From Vreelandella nigrificans (GTDB taxonomy: Bacteria; Pseudomonadota; Gammaproteobacteria; Pseudomonadales; Halomonadaceae): a stretch of 64,000 nucleotides of DNA. Within the stretch, counting starts at the first letter, position 1; every line of letters starts with the position of its first letter. The notes under the pieces were generated by a model. The model saw nothing but the letters and a program-made list of their open reading frames with translations, was not told the origin of the DNA and searched no databases. Of the stretch, positions 46,967 to 54,394 are shown piece by piece. The position numbers and the translations under genes are program-made. The stretch covers positions 596,683-660,682 of the forward strand of contig NZ_NWUX01000001.1 of the NCBI RefSeq assembly GCF_002374315.1. The letters are read 5' to 3'.

Positions 46967-47553
46967 ATCTTATCCCCCGCTATCTTGTTGTTATTCAATG
47001 AGGCATCCAGCACCATGTTATGCACTGGATATAGGGTATAAACCAAGGTGATTGTAGTGATCTCCTCCGGCAGATCTCGCGCCAGCTGGAAAACCAGCGG
47101 GATAGTTAAACGCTCATCACCTTGTAACAACTGCTCTTGAAAACAGAAGCAACTCACTTTGCGCAAATGATTTGTTGCGCTTGAGGGTGAAACGCTAGGA
47201 ATAGCCCTACCCCAGCTCTTCTGCTGACTGTTGTTGGTAAACGTAAAGTCAACTTCTGCAGTTTGCCCTGGGTGCACCCGCATTTGGCGCGTAGCGACAC
47301 TCATTTGCCATGGCAGGCCAGCACTACCCCGCGTTATAAATTGCACCGTAATATAACGAGATTGATCTACCTCCTCATGGATAATCGCCTGCGCAGTTGT
47401 ATCCACCTTGCCATTAAGACCTGTAATGCGGCAGAAGACGTCGTAAAGGGGTACCAGCGCAAATGCAAATGCAAACATACCTATTAGTGCCGCTGTTGAA
47501 CGGATCACCGTTCGCCGTACGCCAGCAGCTCTGGCAGCTTCATACTCAGACAT
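46963..47553 (-). CDS. ctaG: Cytochrome c oxidase copper chaperone CtaG/Cox11
   Basis: Membrane-anchored periplasmic copper protein that builds the CuB site of subunit I. The 196-residue protein has an N-terminal helix (about 17-38), the segment YDVFCRITGLNGK, and the copper-binding CFCF motif in LRKVSCFCFQEQLL. It sits between ctaD and ctaE, as in many proteobacteria. Confidence 0.95.
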   Translation of the reverse strand: MSEYEAARAAGVRRTVIRSTAALIGMFAFAFALVPLYDVFCRITGLNGKVDTTAQAIIHEEVDQSRYITVQFITRGSAGLPWQMSVATRQMRVHPGQTAEVDFTFTNNSQQKSWGRAIPSVSPSSATNHLRKVSCFCFQEQLLQGDERLTIPLVFQLARDLPEEITTITLVYTLYPVHNMVLDASLNNNKIAGDKI

Positions 47554-47585
47554 AACGCCTCCTTGCCGTTGCGACTAGGAATGCC

Positions 47586-49229
47586 TTAATCACCGTGATG
47601 GCTACGATGAAAGACAGGGGGTGTTTCAAAAGTATGCAATGGCGCGGGGCTTGGCACGCTCCATTCGAGGTCTTCTGCACCTTCCCAAGCCTGTGCTGGT
47701 GCCTTTCTTCCTCCTCTTACACAAAGCACTATCACCAGCACGAAAATCAGCTGCGATATTCCAAAGAAGAAGGCCCCAATACTTGAAACCAGATTAAAGT
47801 CTGCAAACTGGAGTGCATAATCAGGAATACGGCGAGGCATACCAGCCAAGCCCGCAAAATGCATTGGGAAAAATGTTAAATTCACACCGACAATCGAGCA
47901 CCAGAAATGGCACTGTGCAAGACGCTCATGCGGATAATGGCCTGTCCACTTAGGTAGCCAGTAATAAACCCCAGCCATGATCGCAAAAATCGCCCCTGGC
48001 ACTAATACATAGTGGAAATGAGCAACCACAAAATATGTATCGTGATATTGAAAATCAGCAGGTGCTATTGCCAACATTAGGCCGGAAAAGCCACCAATCG
48101 TAAATAAAACAACAAAAGCAAGTGCGAACAGCATGGGTGGTTCAAAACTTATTGAGCCGCGAAACAGTGTGGTAACCCAGTTAAAAACTTTGACCCCGGT
48201 CGGCACTGCAATAAGCATAGTGGAATACATAAAAAACAGTTCTGCAGCCAGTGGCAAGCCAACAACAAACATATGGTGCGCCCAAACTAAAAACGACAGG
48301 AGCGCGATGGCTGCGGTGGCATAAACCATGGAGGCATAGCCAAATAAGCGCTTACGGGCAAAGGTAGGGATAATAGCTGAAACGATACCAAACGCAGGTA
48401 GAATCATTATGTAAACTTCTGGGTGACCGAAAAACCAGAACAAATGCTGGAACAATACCGGATCACCACCACCCGCCGCATCAAAGAAGCTAGTGCCAAA
48501 GTTTATATCCATCAACATCATAGTGATGACACCTGCTAGCACAGGCATTACTGCTATAAGCAAGAAAGCAGTAATGAGCCAGGTCCAAACAAATAGCGGC
48601 ATATCCATCATCCGCATGCCAGGTGCTCTCATATTGAGGATCGTCGCAACAATGTTGATTGCCCCCAGTATTGAGCTAACACCAGCAATGTGAAGAGCAA
48701 GAATAAAAAATGTTGTTGAGGGTGGCGCATAAGTAGTAGAGAGCGGCGCATAAAATGTCCACCCAAAATTAGGCCCACCTCCCGGCATAAATAGCGTTGA
48801 AAGCAACAACGTAAAGGCAACAGGCAGCAACCAAAAACTAAAATTATTGAGCCTTGGTAAAGCCATATCTGGCGCACCAATCTGAAGCGGTATCATCCAG
48901 TTGGCCAAGCCTGTAAAGGCAGGCATAACCGCTGCAAACACCATGATTAAGCCATGCATGGTGGTCATTTGATTAAAGAACTCAGGCTCAATCAGCTGTA
49001 ATCCCGGTTGAAACAGCTCGGCTCGTACCACTAAGGCAAAAATGCCGCCAATAAAGAACATGATTAGGGAAAAGATCAGGTATAGAGAGCCGATCTCTTT
49101 GTGGTTAGTGGTGAGTAGCCAGCGCATTATTCCCTTAGGGCTTGCGTGGTGAGCATGATCTGCTTGACCATCAGCTGCTGCCGTGGTGCTGTGCTGTAGT
49201 GGGTGTTGAGGGGGTAGTTTGGGCGCCAT
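47586..49229 (-). CDS. ctaD: Cytochrome c oxidase subunit I
   Basis: Catalytic subunit holding heme a and the heme a3-CuB centre. The 547-residue protein has about 12 helices and the hallmark HPEVYIMILPAFGIVSAI with the crosslinked His-Tyr, the CuB histidine pair in VWAHHMFVVG, and HFHYVLVPGAIFAIMAG with the heme ligands. It belongs to the A-family by the HPEVY and K-channel type segments. It lies 54 nt after coxB. Confidence 0.97.
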   Translation of the reverse strand: MAPKLPPQHPLQHSTTAAADGQADHAHHASPKGIMRWLLTTNHKEIGSLYLIFSLIMFFIGGIFALVVRAELFQPGLQLIEPEFFNQMTTMHGLIMVFAAVMPAFTGLANWMIPLQIGAPDMALPRLNNFSFWLLPVAFTLLLSTLFMPGGGPNFGWTFYAPLSTTYAPPSTTFFILALHIAGVSSILGAINIVATILNMRAPGMRMMDMPLFVWTWLITAFLLIAVMPVLAGVITMMLMDINFGTSFFDAAGGGDPVLFQHLFWFFGHPEVYIMILPAFGIVSAIIPTFARKRLFGYASMVYATAAIALLSFLVWAHHMFVVGLPLAAELFFMYSTMLIAVPTGVKVFNWVTTLFRGSISFEPPMLFALAFVVLFTIGGFSGLMLAIAPADFQYHDTYFVVAHFHYVLVPGAIFAIMAGVYYWLPKWTGHYPHERLAQCHFWCSIVGVNLTFFPMHFAGLAGMPRRIPDYALQFADFNLVSSIGAFFFGISQLIFVLVIVLCVRGGRKAPAQAWEGAEDLEWSVPSPAPLHTFETPPVFHRSHHGD

Positions 49230-49283
49230 AAATCTCTCCGCCTGACTTATTTATTGTGGTAATCGGCTAACACGCCTACGAAA

Positions 49284-50399
49284 CTACTGGACAATTTTTT
49301 CTGCGATACTTGCGGGCTGAACAGCATCTCCAGTGTCCCCTCCCCAAGCGTTACGCGTATAGGTCACAACAGCAGCGATCTCAACAGGGTTTAACGTACT
49401 GCGGAACGCTGGCATAGCAGTACCGGACACACCGTTAACAATTCGATCTATATGCCAGTCCAAATCATCAATTAACTGAGCATTATTGGCTAATGCTGGG
49501 AAAGCAGGCGGTGCCCCTTGGCCCTCAGCCTGATGGCAAGAAGCACAAATTGCACGGTACACCGGCTCACCCCGAGCCATCAGCTCATCAAGCTCCCACT
49601 CCCGATCTACTCCCATCGCTTCCTGTTCAGCTGCCTCTTTGCGTTCAGCGAGCCATATTTCAAACTCATCTTCTTCCACAGCGTGCACAACGATGGGCAT
49701 GAAGCCATGATTGACACCACAAAGCTCTGCACATTGGCCACGGTAAATACCGGGTTCATTAATTTGCACCCAGTTTTCGTTAATAAATCCTGGAATAGTG
49801 TCCTGCTTAACCGCTAAATCAGGCACCCACCAAGAGTGGATAACATCATCAGAGGTCATCAGGAAACGTATTTTGCGATTAATGGGCAGTACTAAGGGTT
49901 CGTCTACCTCTAGCAGGTAGTGCTCGCCACGAGCAGCTTCTCCCCGGATTTGCTCCCAGGGAGTGCTCATATTTGAATTGAAAGCAACATCTTCACCAAG
50001 ATATTCATAACGCCAGCGCCATTGCTGGCCAATGATCATGACATCTAAGTCAGCCTCTGATGTGTCGTACATGTTTTTCAGTGTCGCTGTTGCCGGCACC
50101 GCCATACCTACTAAAATCAACACAGGAATAGCAGTCCAAAGCACTTCTACGGACGTATGCTCATGGAACTCCGCCGCCTTGGCGCCTTTTGAATGCCTGT
50201 ATCGAAACAGCGAATAGAACATCACACCAAACACTAACAAGCCAATGGCTACGCACACCCAAAAAATAGTCATGTGCAACCCGTATATATCGCGGCTGAT
50301 ATCTGTCACGCCGACGGGCATATTCCAGCCATTAGCCTGCGCTTGATTAGCACCGGCAATAACACAAGTGGGCAGCAGCCATTGCCACAGTGAGCGCAT
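49284..50399 (-). CDS. ctaC: Cytochrome c oxidase subunit II fused to a cytochrome c domain (caa3-type)
   Basis: Carries the CuA electron entry site. The 371-residue protein has a signal region, two helices (about 41-64 and 88-106), a CuA domain with ligands H188, C223, E225, C227, H231 and M234 (GQCAELCGVNHGFM), and a C-terminal class I cytochrome c domain with CASCH (285-289). The fused cytochrome makes this a caa3-type subunit II. AGGAG precedes the ATG at 50399. The DUF2970 gene lies upstream on the same strand. Confidence 0.96.
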   Translation of the reverse strand: MRSLWQWLLPTCVIAGANQAQANGWNMPVGVTDISRDIYGLHMTIFWVCVAIGLLVFGVMFYSLFRYRHSKGAKAAEFHEHTSVEVLWTAIPVLILVGMAVPATATLKNMYDTSEADLDVMIIGQQWRWRYEYLGEDVAFNSNMSTPWEQIRGEAARGEHYLLEVDEPLVLPINRKIRFLMTSDDVIHSWWVPDLAVKQDTIPGFINENWVQINEPGIYRGQCAELCGVNHGFMPIVVHAVEEDEFEIWLAERKEAAEQEAMGVDREWELDELMARGEPVYRAICASCHQAEGQGAPPAFPALANNAQLIDDLDWHIDRIVNGVSGTAMPAFRSTLNPVEIAAVVTYTRNAWGGDTGDAVQPASIAEKIVQ

Positions 50400-50524
50400 A
50401 GAGGTCTCCTCTATTATTGTTGTTATCGCACACCTATTTATTAGGGTGAGATCAGATCATAGGCATCAGTATAGAAAACATGAGCCGTACGTCACGAACA
50501 ACCTTGCTAAAACTGTCAACGCTT

Positions 50525-50698
50525 TCAGCCTGCTGCGATGTTTGCCACCAAAATAAGTATCAGCACAAAAATAAGCGTCACGAGAATAGCGGCTACAATG
50601 AACCCCAGAGGTTTTTCACTAGCGAAATCTTGCTGCCGCTTGCGATCCTTTTGAACACCGATGAGCGCTGCGAGTACAGATTGAATGATCGACCACAT
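50525..50698 (-). CDS. DUF2970 family small membrane protein
   Basis: A 57-residue protein, short enough to be missed. It begins MWSIIQSVLAALIGVQKDRK, then RQQDFASEKPLGFIVAA and a C-terminal helix (about 32-53). Start MWxxxxSVLAALxGVQ and the F-x5-PL-FI segment match DUF2970 as I know it, a family commonly beside cytochrome oxidase genes. AGGGGG seven bases before the ATG supports it. It sits 125 nt upstream of the subunit II gene on the same strand. Function unknown. Confidence 0.8.
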   Translation of the reverse strand: MWSIIQSVLAALIGVQKDRKRQQDFASEKPLGFIVAAILVTLIFVLILILVANIAAG

Positions 50699-50768
50699 AG
50701 GCTTTACCCCCTATAGATAAAAGGTTTTATCACGAAACCGACCACCCTGACGTGGACATTATCTATCT

Positions 50769-50836
50769 ACATAGCACTAGGCTATACATAGTACTAAGCT
50801 ATACACAGCACTAAACTACACACAGTACTAGGCTAT
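50769..50836. repeat. Tandem array of four 17-bp units
   Basis: Four consecutive 17-bp units at 50769-50785, 50786-50802, 50803-50819 and 50820-50836, with consensus ACAYAGYACTARGCTAT (third unit ends AAACTAC). It lies in the divergent region between the DUF2970 gene (minus) and the small gene at 50902 (plus), so it may overlap promoters of either. The period is constant with no indels. Confidence 0.85.
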
Positions 50837-50901
50837 AAATTTTAATAGGCTGTTTTATCAATCATGCTGCTCAGTTTTGCCCCTCTAACAGGAGTCCGAT
50901 A

Positions 50902-51261
50902 ATGGCTATTCCAGATAAAGCACCATCTCTATCATGGGCTGAGGCTAGCCAGCCTATGCAGGCTTGGTGGCAACAATACTGCCTCGTAAGCATGATGCCG
51001 TTGGTCCGTCTTCAAGTCACTTGGCTAGAAAATATTACCCAAGCCATACAGATGGAAACACAACTTTTTCAAGCCATTGCAAAAAGCGGTGAAAAGTTGA
51101 CCTTATGCCTAACTGACAACGCCTATTCCTGTAACGCGGCCAAGCTAACAGAGCACTACCAAGAAATGGTCAAGACACTTACCGATGCCAACATAGAGCG
51201 CCTAGCGAAGGTTTCTCAGCTTTCTCACGAGTTTCGGCGTTGCCTTTGGGAGGAAATCTAA
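50902..51261 (+). CDS. Hypothetical protein, 119 residues
   Basis: I do not recognise this soluble, mostly helical protein. It has Trp/Gln-rich helices (WAEASQPMQAWWQQYC; VTWLENITQAIQMETQLFQAI) and no signal peptide or helix long enough for the membrane. The size and pattern loosely recall phasin-type granule proteins, but there is no firm support. AGGAG lies eleven bases upstream (50890-50894). Confidence 0.6.
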   Translation: MAIPDKAPSLSWAEASQPMQAWWQQYCLVSMMPLVRLQVTWLENITQAIQMETQLFQAIAKSGEKLTLCLTDNAYSCNAAKLTEHYQEMVKTLTDANIERLAKVSQLSHEFRRCLWEEI

Positions 51262-51349
51262 CAATTTACAAGCAAGCGTCTTGCGCTCTATAGTGCCGCC
51301 CACCGTTTGCTTCAAAAAGAAGCAGCAACGCTTGGTTATGGAGCCAGAT

Positions 51350-51562
51350 ATGTACAACTGTTTTCAATCACGTTTACTCCCCCTTTCTGTAGCTCTTGGG
51401 TTACTACTGTCTTTATCCGCTTGTACTACTTACACATGGCCAGATGGCTCTCAGGAAACAGTGCTCGGCGTTGTTCCTGAAGATGACAATCAACGCTATG
51501 AGGAGCGGCAAGCTCAAGGAGTTCGCTATCGCCTACCCGATGATATTCCTGAGACACATTAA
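51350..51562 (+). CDS. Small lipoprotein, unknown
   Basis: A 70-residue protein with a lipoprotein signal (residues 8-22, lipobox LSAC with Cys23) and a short mature part (TTYTWPDGSQETVLGVVPEDD). The start at 51350 is chosen because GGAG lies six bases upstream; earlier in-frame starts (51281, 51338) would put extra charged residues before the signal. Function unknown; probably attached to a membrane. Confidence 0.65.
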   Translation: MYNCFQSRLLPLSVALGLLLSLSACTTYTWPDGSQETVLGVVPEDDNQRYEERQAQGVRYRLPDDIPETH

Positions 51563-51676
51563 ACCTAATAAGCTTTTCATATCTCTATTAATTAGTGCTT
51601 GCCTTGCTCCCAATCACTGCTATGCAGCATAAATGCTCTTATACTGCTTGTGTTGATTAACCTAAGGGGGCATGGA

Positions 51677-54394
51677 ATGGCCAGAACACTACTAGCTAGC
51701 GACTCAGCCACTGCATGGCATAACACGGATGCAGAGGCTGCACTATCAACGCTTACATCCAGTTCAACGGGTTTATCCAGCCAAGAAGCTGAATCAAGGC
51801 TAAAAGTATATGGGCCAAATCAACTGCAACAGGAGCAGGCTAGATCTTGGTACCGACGCTTCTTTGATCAATTTAATAACATACTGATTTTCATTCTAAT
51901 TATTGCAGCAGTTGCAAGCGCTATGCTGGGCCACCATCTGGATGCGGCGGCCATTCTTGGTGTTGTGGTGATCATTGCATTAATTGGGTTTATCCAAGAA
52001 GGCAAAGCAGAGCAAGCCATTCAAAGCATACGCAACATGCTTTCCCCTCAGGCGACGGTGCTACGCAACGGTAAGCGTACTGTCGTTGATGCTGAAACCA
52101 TTGTTCCTGGCGATATTGTGCTGGTTGAAAGTGGTGACCGCGTTCCTGCCGACTTGCGCTTAATTGAAGTAAAGCGTTTTTGCACTGATGAAGCGGCGCT
52201 TACCGGTGAATCCATCCCGGTGGATAAAAAAACTGACACTGTCTCGGCTAATGCTGATTTAGCTGAGCGCAGCTCTATTGCTTACGCCAGCACTATTGTC
52301 GTCCAAGGCACAGCCAAAGGATTAGTGGTGGCAACGGGCACTCAAACAGAGATTGGCAAAATTTCCGAACTGGTGCGCGGTGTCGAACAGCTTAAAACCC
52401 CTTTGTTACGCCAACTTGACCGTGCCGGAAGCATGCTAGCATTGTTTATCTTAGGAGCCGCTGCGCTTACTGCTGCGGTAGGCAGCATATTCCATAACCA
52501 GCCAATCGATGAGATGTTTATGGCTGCCGTAGGGTTAGCGGTGGCAGCCATCCCTGAAGGTTTACCGGCCATAGTGACAATTAGCCTTGCCCTTGGCGTA
52601 CAGCGTATGGCAAAACGCAAAGCGATTATTAGACGCCTTCCAGCGGTGGAAACGCTTGGCTCAATTTCAACTATTTTTTCCGATAAAACTGGCACGCTGA
52701 CACGCAATGAAATGACCGCCACGGCTATTTGGCTAAGCGACGCTCACTACGCTGTCGACGGCATCGGCTTTAATCCCGTAGGCAACATTCGCCAAATCGA
52801 CTCTGATCTAAAATCACAGACTCACCCAATTACCACTGACGACCATCCTGCACTAAGCCATTTTCTCAAAGCAGCTGCACTTTGTAACGATGCCGAGCTA
52901 GCACACAACGGGGAATCACACCATATCGTCGGCGACCCGACAGAAGGCGCTTTGATCATTGCGGCCGCTAAAGCAGGCCTTGAGATCCAAGCTCTTCGCC
53001 AGAGCCACCCTCGCCTCGATGCCATCCCCTTCGAGTCTGAGCATAAATACATGGCGACGGTTAACGAGATTGTTGGTGAGCATAAAATCCTAGTAAAAGG
53101 CGCTCCGGATAGGCTGCTTGAGATGTCAAATTACACGCTAAGCCAAGAAGGGCGATCACCTATCGACCGCCGCCTTTGGGAAGCACGCATTGAAGAACTC
53201 TCTTCGCAAGGGCTAAGAGTATTAGCCGTAGCAGAAATGTCTGCACCTGACTCACAGCCGCTTGACCATGAGCATATTCAAAAGGAACTAACCTTTTTAG
53301 GCATTATTGGTTTACTCGACCCCCCACGCGAAGAGGTAATTAACGCAGTGAAAGAGTGCCTTTATGCTGGCATTCGCCCCGTGATGATTACTGGTGACCA
53401 TGCATCCACTGCCCTTTCCATCGCCAAGCAGTTGGGCTTCTCTCAAACAAAGCGTGTTGTCACTGGTCGAGAGATCGAATCAATGACCGATGCACAGCTT
53501 GAAGAAATTATTCCTGAGGTTGATGTATTTGCTCGTGCATCCCCGGAGCACAAACTAAGGCTAGTCAAAGCCATGCAAGCCCGAGGTGGAGTATGCGCAA
53601 TGACCGGCGATGGTGTAAACGATGGCCCCGCACTCAAGCGTGCTGACGTGGGCGTTGCGATGGGTATTCAAGGCACCGAAGCCGCTAAAGATGCATCGGA
53701 AATGGTGCTCGCAGACGACAACTTTGCCACTATCGTTAATGCAATCGCAGAAGGAAGAAAAGTCTACGACAACATCCGTAAAACGATCACTTTTATACTG
53801 CCCACAAATGGCGCTCAAGGTTTGGCAATCATGTTGGCAGTGCTTGCGGGTACTAACCTACCTATCACACCGCTTCAAGCACTTTGGGTAAACATGGTGG
53901 TGGCCACCACATTAGGCTTAGCACTCGCATTTGAAGAGAGTGAGCACGACTTAATGAGGCGTCAGCCTCGGGATCCCAAGGCCGCATTGCTCGATATGTT
54001 TCTACTATGGCGCGTGCTATTTGTATCGTTACTGCTATTAATCGGTGTTTTCAGCATATTCAGCTGGCTTCTAGCTCAAGGTGAAAGCATAGAATTGGCG
54101 CGCACAGCTGCAGTTAACATGCTGGTCGTGGGAAGCGCGGCCTACTTAATCAATAGTCGCTTTCTGATTAACAGCACGCTGTCCTTCCAAGGCATTTTCA
54201 GTAGCCGGATGGTATGGCTAGCTATTGCCGCTATCATGCTCTTGCAACTAGCTTTCACCTACGTGCCATTTATGCAGACTATTTTTACCAGCGAAGGGTT
54301 GCAACTGCATCATTGGCTAGCAATTTTACTGGCCAGTATTACTATTTATGGCTTGGTTGAAGTAGAAAAAGCCGTATGGCGCCACGTACGCTAG
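51677..54394 (+). CDS. P-type ATPase, P2-like, cation specificity uncertain
   Basis: Membrane cation pump, 905 residues. Actuator motif TGES at 177-180, helix-4 PEGL at 293-296, phosphorylation site DKTGT with D336, the nucleotide-binding domain, hinge MTGDGVNDGPALKRADVG near 660, and ten helices as in calcium and sodium/potassium pumps. It resembles SERCA-like pumps, but the helix-6 residue equal to SERCA Asp800 is Ala743 (W737-V-N-M-V-V-A743), so a calcium label is not safe. Start MARTLLA at 51677 has AAGGGGG upstream; a longer frame begins at 51599. Convergent with hrpB, overlapping it by four bases. Confidence 0.88.
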   Translation: MARTLLASDSATAWHNTDAEAALSTLTSSSTGLSSQEAESRLKVYGPNQLQQEQARSWYRRFFDQFNNILIFILIIAAVASAMLGHHLDAAAILGVVVIIALIGFIQEGKAEQAIQSIRNMLSPQATVLRNGKRTVVDAETIVPGDIVLVESGDRVPADLRLIEVKRFCTDEAALTGESIPVDKKTDTVSANADLAERSSIAYASTIVVQGTAKGLVVATGTQTEIGKISELVRGVEQLKTPLLRQLDRAGSMLALFILGAAALTAAVGSIFHNQPIDEMFMAAVGLAVAAIPEGLPAIVTISLALGVQRMAKRKAIIRRLPAVETLGSISTIFSDKTGTLTRNEMTATAIWLSDAHYAVDGIGFNPVGNIRQIDSDLKSQTHPITTDDHPALSHFLKAAALCNDAELAHNGESHHIVGDPTEGALIIAAAKAGLEIQALRQSHPRLDAIPFESEHKYMATVNEIVGEHKILVKGAPDRLLEMSNYTLSQEGRSPIDRRLWEARIEELSSQGLRVLAVAEMSAPDSQPLDHEHIQKELTFLGIIGLLDPPREEVINAVKECLYAGIRPVMITGDHASTALSIAKQLGFSQTKRVVTGREIESMTDAQLEEIIPEVDVFARASPEHKLRLVKAMQARGGVCAMTGDGVNDGPALKRADVGVAMGIQGTEAAKDASEMVLADDNFATIVNAIAEGRKVYDNIRKTITFILPTNGAQGLAIMLAVLAGTNLPITPLQALWVNMVVATTLGLALAFEESEHDLMRRQPRDPKAALLDMFLLWRVLFVSLLLLIGVFSIFSWLLAQGESIELARTAAVNMLVVGSAAYLINSRFLINSTLSFQGIFSSRMVWLAIAAIMLLQLAFTYVPFMQTIFTSEGLQLHHWLAILLASITIYGLVEVEKAVWRHVR

